Shown: positions 1-7,972, numbered from the stretch's first letter. The stretch is 64,000 nt of DNA from Candidatus Enterococcus murrayae (GCF_017315985.1 NZ_JAFLVR010000021.1:62001-126000); one strand, 5' to 3'. Notes: generated by a model not told the origin, from the letters alone. A program made the numbers and translations.

Positions 1-162
1 CATATAGTAAGCACCCGGAACATATAAGACACCTAGGATAATTGTAAAAAGAAGAACCTTCCAATTGAAAATGAATACTCCATTGATAAGATATTTTGAG
101 ATTACATAGATTCCCATTATTAAAATGTAATTCCTAATATATTTTTTAAAATTGATCTTCAT
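1..162 (-). CDS. Membrane protein, N-terminal part (runs off window)
   Basis: The first 54 codons are visible, reading leftward off the window edge. The start is an ATG at 162 with an AAGGA ribosome site just upstream. The peptide begins MKINFKKYIRNYILIMGIY and has two hydrophobic stretches (about residues 11-25 and 34-52), so it should sit in the membrane. I do not recognise the family. It lies downstream of a possible small secreted peptide (193-393, same strand), an arrangement also seen for bacteriocin immunity proteins. That role is only a guess because the rest of the gene is missing. Confidence 0.6.
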   Translation of the reverse strand, partial: MKINFKKYIRNYILIMGIYVISKYLINGVFIFNWKVLLFTIILGVLYVPGAYYM

Positions 163-192
163 ATCACTTTTCCTTATTGGTTGAATTCTTAT

Positions 193-393
193 CTAATTTC
201 TAAGATTTTTACAGTTGCTGAATATGAAGTATGTGGTACTTCCTCGTACAGCTGCATTAATAACTATCTGACACATAGCTCTATTCGAAGCTATTACAGA
301 TGCAACACCACAAACAATTCCAACGGCAGGATGAACCGTTCTCACTAAAAATAGTACAGGTTCTTTCTCTTTTGTCAAGAAGACGAAAGTCAT
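193..393 (-). CDS. Possible small peptide gene (66 aa or shorter), unknown
   Basis: This open frame ends 30 bp before the membrane protein at 162. It encodes a short hydrophobic centre (PAVGIVCGVASVIASNRAMC) and a Cys-containing tail. The ATG at 393 follows directly after an in-frame TAA and has no convincing ribosome site; a GTG at codon 17 is an alternative start. Size, composition and position next to a small membrane protein resemble a bacteriocin or signalling peptide precursor. No leader or double-glycine motif is clear, and it may be a chance open frame. Confidence 0.28.
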   Translation of the reverse strand: MTFVFLTKEKEPVLFLVRTVHPAVGIVCGVASVIASNRAMCQIVINAAVRGSTTYFIFSNCKNLRN

Positions 394-507
394 TTATCGA
401 ACAATGCAAGCAGTACATTTGACTATAATTAGAAGGATTCGCTATTCTTTAGCTACCTGAAACAACTATAAAAATCCATCACTTCAGCTAAGAAAAGAGG
501 ATAAAAA

Positions 508-654
508 ATGAAGTATATCATTTTTGGAATAGAAATTGTCGCCATCATTCTCTGGTTACTGTTTGGACAAAAATCGCTGCTCTCTGCAATCGTCGGTGTT
601 ATCGTGATTATCATTATATCTCAAATGCTGCATGGTTTGTTTCATGCAAGGTAG
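508..654 (+). CDS. Small hydrophobic membrane peptide, 48 aa
   Basis: An ATG at 508 is preceded by a good AGAGG ribosome site 7 bp upstream and opens a 48-codon frame ending in TAG at 654. The product starts MKYIIFGIEIVAIILWLLFG and is almost entirely hydrophobic. It has two predicted membrane segments (about residues 3-20 and 26-44) and a short basic end (HAR). Small proteins of this shape are common and poorly characterised in Gram-positive bacteria. I cannot assign a family. The ribosome site and clean hydrophobic pattern are the reasons for calling it. Confidence 0.55.
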   Translation: MKYIIFGIEIVAIILWLLFGQKSLLSAIVGVIVIIIISQMLHGLFHAR

Positions 655-673
655 TGATTCTGAGTTATGCGGC

Positions 674-800
674 TTCAAGATGATATATTCAAAATCTTCA
701 TTATAAAATTCGGATGTATGGCTCTTCGTATTAGGAGCATAACTTTTGAAATAGCGATTCGCTTGCTATGCGTCAAAGACTCTCTTGAATATCATCTTAA
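674..800. repeat. Imperfect long-range inverted repeat in intergenic region
   Basis: The 655-886 gap holds no convincing gene. Its two ends carry complementary arms: 674-692 (TTCAAGATGATATATTCAA) and 785-800 (TTGAATATCATCTTAA), which pair with one bulge. The sequence between could fold further (AGCGATTCGCT lies inside). It could be a small mobile repeat or a structured leader RNA; nothing identifies it. Confidence 0.3.
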
Positions 801-857
801 ACAGTTATCTGATAATGCTAAAAAACACTACGTGATGAATAAAGTTATATTTAAGTG

Positions 858-863
858 TATAAT
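858..863 (+). promoter_or_regulatory. -10 box upstream of the 887 gene
   Basis: A perfect TATAAT lies 23 bp before the ATG at 887, which would give a short leader containing only the AGGAG ribosome site. The -35 region is poor, so this is a tentative promoter. Confidence 0.35.
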
Positions 864-886
864 ACATTTAGAAACTAGGAGCTATT

Positions 887-1207
887 ATGGTTATCATTTT
901 ATTCTCACTATTAATTGTCATTGTACTCATGAAGTATATGACATCTTCACCTCCAACTCCAACGTTACCTAAAAGAACAATCACAGATTATGATCATAAA
1001 AAGATGGAGTTTTTTCAAGCTGAGTTGGATCATTTTCAGAAAAGTAATGAATATATCACAAATCAGAAGATTCGAGATATCAACTTAAAATACTCAAAAC
1101 TTTTTACTCGAATGACGCAAATTAATAGTGACAATCAAGATGTTCCTAAATTTATCAAGAACTATAAGGAAGGTTTTACAAATTGGAAAAGAAACGAACT
1201 ATATTAG
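887..1207 (+). CDS. Membrane-anchored small protein, 106 aa, unknown
   Basis: The ATG at 887 follows a good AGGAG site. Residues 2-16 form a hydrophobic anchor. The rest (about residues 30-106) is charged and probably helical, rich in Lys, Glu, Asn and aromatic residues, and would be one soluble domain on one side of the membrane. I do not recognise a family. It ends 13 bp before the TTG start of the CPBP protease at 1221, so the two are probably co-transcribed and may work together. Confidence 0.6.
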   Translation: MVIILFSLLIVIVLMKYMTSSPPTPTLPKRTITDYDHKKMEFFQAELDHFQKSNEYITNQKIRDINLKYSKLFTRMTQINSDNQDVPKFIKNYKEGFTNWKRNELY

Positions 1208-1220
1208 GGGGATATTTATT

Positions 1221-1877
1221 TTGAAGGTCATTAAAAATTTTTTCATTGTCATAGCTCTATTTATTTTAAGTCAAATAAGCATGACTGTTTTTAGCATTGT
1301 TCAAATTAGTATCACAAAGCCATTATCTGTTTTGGGTCTATCGGCTATGATTTTGATGGTGGTCGTTAATATTGCCATACTTTTATGGCTCGCGAAAAAA
1401 CTGAAGCTGATTGAATTTAATACTGCTTGGCTCACAAAGAAAAATATGTTAATCATCATCGGCTCAACAGTGCTATTGCGAATCATCGCGATTGGGGGCA
1501 CGCTGCTTATTCAGCAACTTAATGGAACACAGACCAGTGATAACGATGCTGCGTTAGGCGTAATGTTTAACAATGTGAATCCTCTGCTGCTTTTTCTGAT
1601 AATCGCCATCTCAGCACCGATTATGGAGGAGATTGTTTTTCGTGCTGGAATCATTAAACTGCTTTGTGAGAAGCTGCCAATCCTAGGCGTTGTATTAAGC
1701 AGCATCTGTTTCGGATTTCTTCATATGGCGACAGATATTCCTAACTTCGTTCTATATGCGTCGATGGGATTAGTCTTCGCGTTGGCTTATTACAAAACCG
1801 GAAGACTGGAAGTTTCAATTATGGTTCATTTTTTCAATAACGCTATAGGCGCGATCGCAATGATTTTGATGCAATAA
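1221..1877 (+). CDS. CPBP (CAAX/Abi) family intramembrane metalloprotease
   Basis: A 218-residue, multi-pass membrane protein. The second half carries the CPBP signature motifs: EEIVFRAG (the EExxxR motif), FGFLH, and HFFNN (the HxxxN motif). These supply the glutamates and histidines that bind metal in this glutamic/metalloprotease family. In Gram-positive bacteria members are often bacteriocin self-immunity proteins or process peptides. I start it at TTG 1221, which has AGGGGG 10 bp upstream and begins MKVIKNFFIVIALFIL. The longer open frame upstream would overlap the preceding gene. The substrate is unknown. Confidence 0.8.
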   Translation: MKVIKNFFIVIALFILSQISMTVFSIVQISITKPLSVLGLSAMILMVVVNIAILLWLAKKLKLIEFNTAWLTKKNMLIIIGSTVLLRIIAIGGTLLIQQLNGTQTSDNDAALGVMFNNVNPLLLFLIIAISAPIMEEIVFRAGIIKLLCEKLPILGVVLSSICFGFLHMATDIPNFVLYASMGLVFALAYYKTGRLEVSIMVHFFNNAIGAIAMILMQ

Positions 1878-1882
1878 TTTTG

Positions 1883-1906
1883 GGCAGCTATGAGCTGTCT
1901 TTTTTG
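1883..1906 (+). terminator. Rho-independent terminator after the CPBP gene
   Basis: The hairpin GGCAGCT-ATG-AGCTGTC is followed by TTTTTTG, 5 bp after the stop codon at 1877. Confidence 0.75.
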
Positions 1907-2501
1907 TTCTTCTGCGAAGGATTTTGACGAGAAAGCAGGAGCAATAAAAAGCAGGCAACATGAGAGTATTAAAAGAAATCGAATGTAGTGAACAAGCGCA
2001 ATAGATCCTATCATTAGTGATAATCTCCATAAACTGACGAGCATTTATGACGAGCTTTTCACAGTCTTTTATTGCTTCTCGTACTAATAGGTTTTTACTA
2101 TTACCAAGCCCTCCTATTTTGTGTACCCTTTTTATCCTTTTGAAGCAGAACTTAGTGTAGAGAACAGAACCCAATATCCTAGTTTACGTGGAGCAATACA
2201 ACTTAAGTCTTATTGAATAAGAAAAAATTGAATGCTATCATCGCTTTATATATAATGAATTACATTTGGATTAAGCATTGACTAGTCGTTTTTTCTAAAA
2301 CACTTTTTTATTAAAGCTTATTTCATTAATAAGAAAAGCTTCGATTTCGATCGGTTGACTATCATTACTTGTCTTATCTGACTATTCAATGGAATTAGAT
2401 AAGAACAGGATCATGCGAATGCCAGATGCAACTTGTCCAAATTATTTTAAAAGTATAGTGAGCAGCTCAACTAGTTAAATTAACTAAAAAAGGGGCATGA
2501 C
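1907..2501. other. Gene-poor gap, no supported gene
   Basis: About 600 bp without a supported gene. Minus-strand open frames exist (for example 1815-2174), but they run through the terminator and the end of the CPBP gene, lack ribosome sites and have odd composition. The right end must contain the promoter of the rhomboid gene. A weak candidate is TTGTCC at 2433 with TATAGT at 2454, but the spacing is short. Confidence 0.4.
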
Positions 2502-3107
2502 ATGGAAAAAAGAAAAATGAATAAGTTAATCAGCTTCAACTCACCAGTTATTTTAGGTCTGGCCATAGCATCATTTGTCGTACTGATTCTAAATGTAGTG
2601 ACGAATGGAGAAATCAACAAATTATTTGCCGTATACTATTCATCCTGGGCAGATCCAATGATGTATTTACGATTATTCACCCACACCCTTGCCCACCAAG
2701 ATTTGAGCCATTATTCGGGAAACTTTCTACTACTATTAGCAGTTGGACCATTAGTGGAAGAAAAGTATGGCAGTAAAAACGTGTTAATCATGATACTGAC
2801 TACATCTGCAATCATCGGCTTGATCAATGTCATTTTCTTTCCGCGTACAATGCTTTTGGGAGCAAGCGGCATCGTGTTTATGTTTATACTGCTAGCCTCC
2901 TTCGCTAACATGAAGGATGGCAGGATTCCCCTTACAGTTATTTTGGTAGGCACGCTTTATATCGGAAATGAAATCGTAAGCGGTGTGATATCCAATGATA
3001 ATATTTCGAGAATGGCTCATATCATTGGTGGCTTGTTAGGCGCGTTGTTTGGATACCTATATCATATGAACGGACTTCAAAATAAGAAGGGAAAGTATCG
3101 TTATTAA
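2502..3107 (+). CDS. Rhomboid family intramembrane serine protease, 201 aa
   Basis: Six or so membrane segments with the rhomboid catalytic pair: GASG at 120-123 (Ser122 nucleophile) and His173 in MAHIIGG. The oxyanion-type His70/Asn74 (HYSGN) is also present. Rhomboids cleave membrane-anchored proteins within the bilayer. The protein is short (basic six-helix core, no cytosolic domain). The start at ATG 2502 is supported by AAAGGGG 7 bp upstream. It stands alone between terminators, so the substrate cannot be guessed from neighbours. Confidence 0.85.
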   Translation: MEKRKMNKLISFNSPVILGLAIASFVVLILNVVTNGEINKLFAVYYSSWADPMMYLRLFTHTLAHQDLSHYSGNFLLLLAVGPLVEEKYGSKNVLIMILTTSAIIGLINVIFFPRTMLLGASGIVFMFILLASFANMKDGRIPLTVILVGTLYIGNEIVSGVISNDNISRMAHIIGGLLGALFGYLYHMNGLQNKKGKYRY

Positions 3108-3223
3108 GAGGCTTAGACTAAAATCAGAGGAACAACAATGTTTGCATTCTATACGACATCTTTAACAACTATTTAGTAAACAATTATCCATTATCAGCTG
3201 GCATTCAAGTCATTTCTAAACAA

Positions 3224-3285
3224 AAAACAAGCTCAACTTAAAGCTCTCATTTCTAAAACGAGGCTTTTGAGATGAGCTTGTTTTT
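3224..3285. terminator. Bidirectional terminator between rhomboid and helicase genes
   Basis: Long complementary arms around AACAAGCTCA (3227-3236) and TGAGCTTGTTTT (3273-3284), with an inner stem formed by AAAGCTCTCA and GAGGCTTT. A T-run follows on the plus side and an A-run (T on the minus strand) lies on the left. It serves convergent genes at 3107 (+) and 3408 (-). The remaining 3108-3407 sequence holds no gene. Confidence 0.65.
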
Positions 3286-3407
3286 ATAGAATTGAATGAA
3301 ATAATGATTTTTTTGGAGACATAGCTACAGTTATGTCTCCAAACTTTGAAAAGAGGGATAATACTTACGTTCCAAAAATTCTCCGCATTACAACTTTTCA
3401 TATTGAT

Positions 3408-5165
3408 TCAAACTTTCTCTTTTTTTGCTTCATTAAGAGCTTTTCGAAGCTCATCGTCCACGGCATAAATATATAAGCCGTTAACACCCCGAGTTAGTAA
3501 AACATTCAACTCATTCTTAAGCAGAAAATCAGAAACATCCAGTTTCTCGCCATCTTTTCCCGCACGATTTTGAATTGCTTTTTTGTTTTTGCTTGCTGCC
3601 TTATCAAAAACGATTCTGCCATTCCGATATTTTACTGATGGTCCAATAATAACGGCTGCATAGTTCAGATCAAATCCTTGAATAGTAAAGGTTGAGCCTA
3701 CCTCACCGATTGTTTGAGCTTGCTCCGCCCAGGCACGATTGCGATTTTTTCGTTTCTCTTGACGGGTTTGTGGAAGCTGCAAGTTCCAAGGCAACTGCCA
3801 ATCTCCAATCTTTACATTCCAGTAATCTTCATTTTCTGGCTTTTTCTTATCTATATATGCCCAATCAAAGGTTGCTAGAATACGAGAAATACCAGATTCC
3901 TCATTCTTTGCTTTTTTTTGAATTTCTTTGTACATTTCTCCAGGATCATCAAAAATTTCAATCGCATAGTTTTTAGAATCAACAGGGATATTTTCAATTG
4001 CCCCGTTATCAATAAGATTCCGAATCCAGTTCACAGTTTCCTTATCCGCATTAATTCGTAATTGATTTTCCAGATGAATATAGTTGTTTCTGAGATTAGC
4101 TTCAAGAATTGTTTCCATCATATCCTGTTCGTCCCAATACTGCTCACGTGAAAGAATTTGATTACGATCAAGCACTGCCACAACAACTTTTGCCCGCTTC
4201 AATAAATCCTCAAGCTGGTTTTGACCTCGATAAGATTGTTTCCCTTGAGTCCACAATAAATGAGCCTCATCCACGATAACAATATCTACCTTCTCATCTT
4301 CTGAGTGATTGTTAATAAATTTCGTCGGCTTTGACACAACATCTGGATTTCGTTTTGATAGGATACCTAATTTCGAAGCGATTTGTTCATAAACCTTCAA
4401 CTGCTGATCATGATTCACTAATAAATACTGGCTCGTATCCTTAAGCACGATGTTCTCAGAATCATCCAATGAAAGCTGATTTAATTCATAAAACAGACTG
4501 CTCATCAATACTGTTTTCCCCGATCCAGCTTCACCCTCAACGATGATTAATTGGCCTTCTCTGTTTCGGTTTAATGCCTCAGTCACCTTAAGAATAATAT
4601 CCTCACGCGCGTTCATTTGTTCTCTAGTTAACTTGTGAAAAGGTGAGGCTTTAAAAATAGCTGAATCCCTAATTATTCTTTCAAGGGGAAATAGTTCTTT
4701 ATTTTTCCGCTGGAGCTTCTTCCAAATTTCCGAAAAAATACTACCTAGCTCTTCTGAAGTATAGTAATCGTTCTGTGGATTTGTTCTACGATTATTTAAA
4801 TTCTCAACCGCTTCAACACTCGACAGATACTGCATTAAACGATTTTCAATATCTAAGGTTAATGACTTGTTGAAATGTTCATGACCTATTACAAACATCT
4901 TGGCCTGATCAGAATTCGATAATTCTTGCCAATCATCACGAATTTCTTTTAAATGTTCAATAGTACGCCGTTTAATATCATTCGTTTCCCCAATATAAAC
5001 GGAATACTTTGATGGAGTTTTCTTGTCATTTACGATATAAACCGTAGGATAACTGAGCATCACCTTTTGCTCTTTTTTCCCTTTGGTCTGAATTTTTTCT
5101 TCTAAATGATTCAGAGATTCTTTTGCATAATCAACTTCATAGATAATTGGCTTTGATACTTCCAT
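3408..5165 (-). CDS. GIY-YIG nuclease fused to a DUF2075-type P-loop helicase/ATPase
   Basis: A 585-residue two-part protein. Residues about 38-125 carry a GIY-YIG-like nuclease core: TVYIVN, YSVYIGETNDIKRR (55-67) and a late glutamate in DIENRL (105-110). Residues about 185-575 form a superfamily-1-like helicase/ATPase of the DUF2075 (Schlafen-related) type: Walker A GEAGSGKT (211-218), Walker B IVIVDEAH (295-302), TIQGFD (494-499) and a late LLTRG motif (556-560). GAGGTG precedes the ATG. It sits alone, just beyond the trailer end of the CRISPR array and on the same strand. The nuclease-plus-helicase design and position suggest nucleic-acid defence or repair. The substrate is unknown and I know of no firmly named system for this exact fusion. 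Confidence 0.75.
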   Translation of the reverse strand: MEVSKPIIYEVDYAKESLNHLEEKIQTKGKKEQKVMLSYPTVYIVNDKKTPSKYSVYIGETNDIKRRTIEHLKEIRDDWQELSNSDQAKMFVIGHEHFNKSLTLDIENRLMQYLSSVEAVENLNNRRTNPQNDYYTSEELGSIFSEIWKKLQRKNKELFPLERIIRDSAIFKASPFHKLTREQMNAREDIILKVTEALNRNREGQLIIVEGEAGSGKTVLMSSLFYELNQLSLDDSENIVLKDTSQYLLVNHDQQLKVYEQIASKLGILSKRNPDVVSKPTKFINNHSEDEKVDIVIVDEAHLLWTQGKQSYRGQNQLEDLLKRAKVVVAVLDRNQILSREQYWDEQDMMETILEANLRNNYIHLENQLRINADKETVNWIRNLIDNGAIENIPVDSKNYAIEIFDDPGEMYKEIQKKAKNEESGISRILATFDWAYIDKKKPENEDYWNVKIGDWQLPWNLQLPQTRQEKRKNRNRAWAEQAQTIGEVGSTFTIQGFDLNYAAVIIGPSVKYRNGRIVFDKAASKNKKAIQNRAGKDGEKLDVSDFLLKNELNVLLTRGVNGLYIYAVDDELRKALNEAKKEKV

Positions 5166-5333
5166 GCTGCACCTCGATAATGTCGTTTTTTCTTATGTTG
5201 GTTTAATTATAACGTAGAGTATTTTGATTATCGAGAGAGTTTTGTCATTGTGTTATATACAGATCAATTCATAAATATAGTCAATTTTACTAGAACTCAA
5301 ATCTAGCTTAATTAAATCAACCTTTTTATTCTA

Positions 5334-5635
5334 ATTTCAATCCGCACTCCTGCAAGAGGAGCGACTAGTTCAAGCCCATTGTTAATGCTTGAATTGGTGT
5401 ATTTCAATCCACACTCCTACAAGTGGAGCAACGATATTGCAGCATATAAACAGTATTTTGTGAGCATATTTCAATCCACACTCCTACATGAGGAGCGACA
5501 TAGGCATATATTGATTTCTTAGTGTATCCATCAATATTTCAATCCACACTCCTACAAGAGGAGCGACATCGATCAAAGTATAAGAGATCATTTCTGTATA
5601 GTTATTTCAATCCACACTCCTACAAGAGGAGCGAC
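5334..5635 (-). CRISPR. CRISPR array, trailer-end segment (repeats 1-5)
   Basis: Five 32-bp repeats at 5334-5365, 5401-5432, 5468-5499, 5536-5567 and 5604-5635, separated by spacers of 35, 35, 36 and 36 bp. On the plus strand the repeat starts ATTTCAATCC and ends GAGGAGCGAC; on the minus strand it ends GTGGATTGAAAT, typical of type I-C. The first three repeats are degenerate: two changes in repeat 1, two in repeat 2, one in repeat 3. Repeats 4 and 5 match the consensus. Decay at this end marks it as the old, leader-distal end. It is now cut off from the leader by an insertion sequence. Confidence 0.95.
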
Positions 5636-5744
5636 AATTGGATGCAATTTATCTAAGAGAGACTTGAATATGGATCGGCTACACTAGACTAGACAGAAAA
5701 AATAAGGTGTGTAGAATAAGAAAAAACACACTGGAGGATTTTTT

Positions 5745-6035
5745 ATGTCAAGACGTCAACGTCGAACCTATTCAAAAGAGTTCAAACAACAAATTGTCGA
5801 TTTATATCTCGCAGGAAAACCGAGAGCCGAGATCATTCGTGAGTACGAGTTGACCGCTTCTACCTTTGATAAATGGGTGAAGCAGGCTCAGACCACTGGC
5901 TCCTTTAAGGAAAAAGACAACCTTACTCCAGAGCAACAGGAGCTGATCGCTCTGCGAAAGAAAAATAAGCAACTGGAAATGGAGAACGACATTTTAAAGC
6001 AAGCGGCGCTGATATTCGGACGAAAAGACAAGTAA
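5745..6035 (+). CDS. IS3-family transposase OrfA, 96 aa
   Basis: An N-terminal helix-turn-helix (residues about 5-50; YSKEFKQQIVDLYLAGK) recognises the element ends. A leucine-zipper-like coiled coil follows (LRKKNKQLEMENDILKQAA). The start at ATG 5745 has a GGAGG site. It ends at TAA 6033-6035. Near the end, codons CGA-AAA-GAC (an AAAAG run at 6023-6027) would allow a -1 slip into the OrfB frame, giving the OrfAB fusion that is the active transposase in this family. Confidence 0.9.
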   Translation: MSRRQRRTYSKEFKQQIVDLYLAGKPRAEIIREYELTASTFDKWVKQAQTTGSFKEKDNLTPEQQELIALRKKNKQLEMENDILKQAALIFGRKDK

Positions 6036-6070
6036 TTGATGCCAACAAACACAAATACTCGATATCAGCG

Positions 6071-6907
6071 ATGTGCAAGGTCTTAAACATTTCGCGTCAA
6101 ACCTACTATTATCAAACCAAAACAGTCGAAAGCGAAGCCGAACTAGAAGCACTCGTGGAAGAAGAATTTCTACGCAATCGCAACGCGTATGGTACCCGAA
6201 AATTGAAGAAATGCTTGGCGAATCTTGGACTTCAAGTCAGTCGCCGCAGAATTGGACGTATCATGAAGCAACGCGGATTGCGTTCAACCTACACACTCGC
6301 TCATCTCAAGGTACCCGCTTCTTCTTGTAACGAAGCCAAGACAGCGAATGTATTGGATCGAAACTTCTCAAAAGAAACGCCATTGGAAGCAATCGTTACC
6401 GATCTTACCTATGTGCGTGTTGGCAAGCACTGGCATTATATCTGTCTTATCCTCGATTTGTTCAATCGAGAAATTATTGGGTATTCATGCGGCAAGAAAA
6501 AAGACGCGGCGTTAGTCAAAGCGGCGTTCGCTCGAATCGTCTATCCTTTGACGAATGTGACTCTTTTTCATACAGATCGCGGAAAAGAATTTGATAATCA
6601 AACCATTGAAGAAATTCTATCAGCCTTTGATATCACGCGTTCTTTAAGCAAGAAAGGCTGTCCCTATGATAATGCGGTTGCGGAGTCTACATACAAATCG
6701 GTCAAAGTGGAATTTATTCGTCAGTCTCAATTTGAAACGCTAGAAGACTTACAACGAGAATTATTTGATTACGTACATTGGTGGAATTATCTGCGATTGC
6801 ACGGCACACTGGGCTATGAGACTCCGATGGCGTATCGTCACCAGAGATCGGCGAAGCACGCCCTTGATAATGAGCTTGGATGTGACACTGGTGGAGAGGC
6901 AGCGTAA
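6071..6907 (+). CDS. IS3-family transposase OrfB (DDE catalytic part)
   Basis: OrfB lies in the -1 frame of OrfA. The open frame continues upstream of the ATG at 6071 through the sequence for IDANKHKYSISAM, so the real product is probably the frameshifted OrfAB fusion. It has the HTH_21-like region (NRNAYGTRKLKKCL), then the rve integrase core. The first catalytic Asp is in IVTDLTYV, the second in FHTDRGKEF, and the Glu in NAVAESTYKSVK. All three are present, so the transposase appears functional. Length (278 aa plus lead-in) is normal for the family. Confidence 0.9.
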   Translation: MCKVLNISRQTYYYQTKTVESEAELEALVEEEFLRNRNAYGTRKLKKCLANLGLQVSRRRIGRIMKQRGLRSTYTLAHLKVPASSCNEAKTANVLDRNFSKETPLEAIVTDLTYVRVGKHWHYICLILDLFNREIIGYSCGKKKDAALVKAAFARIVYPLTNVTLFHTDRGKEFDNQTIEEILSAFDITRSLSKKGCPYDNAVAESTYKSVKVEFIRQSQFETLEDLQRELFDYVHWWNYLRLHGTLGYETPMAYRHQRSAKHALDNELGCDTGGEAA

Positions 6908-7013
6908 TCACTTTAGATTGAGCTTCTGCCGAGAAGGCTCACAATCGGAGCACTAACACGAAGTTTTTATGACACCTTATAAATTTTGTCAAAAAAAAGG
7001 TTGCCATTCCAAT

Positions 7014-7512
7014 ATTTCAATCCACACTCCTACAAGAGGAGCGACCTTTATGTCGTAGTGTTTCCATTGCTGTAGCAAGATTTCAATCCACACTCCTACA
7101 AGAGGAGCGACAGGTCTTTGAACTGGTCGTCAGTATTTCAGAAGATATTTCAATCCACACTCCTACAAGAGGAGCGACTCGTACCAGTCAGACATTTAAA
7201 CACCTTCTTTATATTTCAATCCACACTCCTACAAGAGGAGCGACATGGAGCATCCAAATCTTCATAATTAATATTGATTATTTCAATCCACACTCCTACA
7301 AGAGGAGCGACAAGCATTTCTCAAAAGTTCAACTTCAACAGGTGTATTTCAATCCACACTCCTACAAGAGGAGCGACATGCTTTGCACTTCTAAAAACTC
7401 CCCTGTATATTTTATTTCAATCCACACTCCTACAAGAGGAGCGACCGCGCAGAAATGTACGTCAATGCGAGCGATCAATTATTTCAATCCACACTCCTAC
7501 AAGAGGAGCGAC
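7014..7512 (-). CRISPR. CRISPR array, leader-proximal segment (repeats 6-13)
   Basis: Eight identical 32-bp repeats start at 7014, 7080, 7147, 7213, 7280, 7346, 7414 and 7481 (the last ends at 7512), with seven spacers of 34-36 bp. Transcription should run on the minus strand from the leader at 7513-7673. The minus-strand repeat contains a short hairpin (CTCCT/AGGAG), the usual Cas5c processing substrate. Spacer sequences show no match that I can see within this window. With the trailer segment the array totals 13 repeats and 12 spacers, one spacer being the insertion site of the IS element. Confidence 0.97.
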
Positions 7513-7673
7513 TGCAAAATAAGAGTATTTTTTCCCTTATTTTGTTCAAAAAAGCTATTCAAATGATGGATCCATTACTTTTCTTAAACTTTTTTCTCAT
7601 AAACATAATCAGAGTCAGCATTTTCTGGTGCGAAAGACCTATCTATTTTATGTTTGACTGTGGTTCGCACACA
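7513..7673 (-). promoter_or_regulatory. CRISPR leader
   Basis: A 161-bp AT-rich stretch between the cas2 stop and the newest repeat. Beside the repeat it has an inverted repeat, CAAAATAAG at 7515-7523 and CTTATTTTG at 7536-7544, which could be a docking site for the integration machinery or part of the array promoter. The leader should drive minus-strand transcription of the array and mark where new spacers enter. Confidence 0.7.
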
Positions 7674-7964
7674 TTAGAAAATTAAAGAATCTTCCACGTT
7701 GATTGTTTCTTTTACGCCATAATGCTCCACTTTTGATTTGTAATTTTTTCCAAGTTGATAAATTCGTAGCGAGTCTTTGTTCTCATCAATCGTGTCCAAT
7801 AATTTTGTTTTCATCTGAAAATATTGTGTCTGATCGACTATACATTCGAAAACGGAATTTTGAACGCGGATGCCATAATCTTGACAAATTTTAGCGACTT
7901 TTCTTAACCGTTTTGCTCCGCTTCGTTCTTGAGTTGACACATCATACGTTACTAAAATCATCAT
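7674..7964 (-). CDS. cas2: CRISPR-associated endoribonuclease Cas2
   Basis: A 96-residue Cas2. The N-terminal beta strand MMILVTYDVS carries the conserved Asp of the ferredoxin-like fold, followed by RLRKVAKICQDYGIRVQNSVFEC, typical of the family. Cas2 forms the Cas1-Cas2 complex that inserts new spacers. I start it at ATG 7964, which has AGGTG 5-8 bp upstream; the frame is open to 7982 but those codons lack a ribosome site. The gene starts just inside the end of cas1 and is the last cas gene before the leader. Confidence 0.93.
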   Translation of the reverse strand: MMILVTYDVSTQERSGAKRLRKVAKICQDYGIRVQNSVFECIVDQTQYFQMKTKLLDTIDENKDSLRIYQLGKNYKSKVEHYGVKETINVEDSLIF

Positions 7965-7972
7965 AAAATCAC

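Larger units (their letters stand above)
5671..7011 (+). mobile_element. IS3-family (IS150-like) insertion sequence inside the CRISPR array
   Basis: A 1341-bp element bounded by imperfect terminal inverted repeats. The left end reads TGGATCGGCTAC and the right end, reversed, reads TGGAATGGCAAC. Both inner parts contain GACA(N)9ATAAGGTGT-like sequence. A 3-bp target duplication ATA lies at 5668-5670 and 7012-7014. It encodes OrfA and OrfB in overlapping frames with an intact DDE triad, so it looks complete and recently active. Its genes run opposite to CRISPR transcription. Confidence 0.9.

Noticed and set aside
667-972. 101-codon plus-strand frame overlapping the 887 gene
   Set aside because: No ribosome site. 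It overlaps the better-supported 887 gene in another frame and follows the inverted-repeat region.
1815-2174. 119-codon minus-strand frame downstream of the CPBP gene
   Set aside because: It crosses the terminator and the 3' end of the CPBP gene, has no ribosome site and has an implausible composition.
7274-7685. Overlapping open frames with repeated peptide STLLQEER / IHTPTRGAT
   Set aside because: They are translations of the CRISPR repeats in different frames, with no ribosome sites. They are not proteins.
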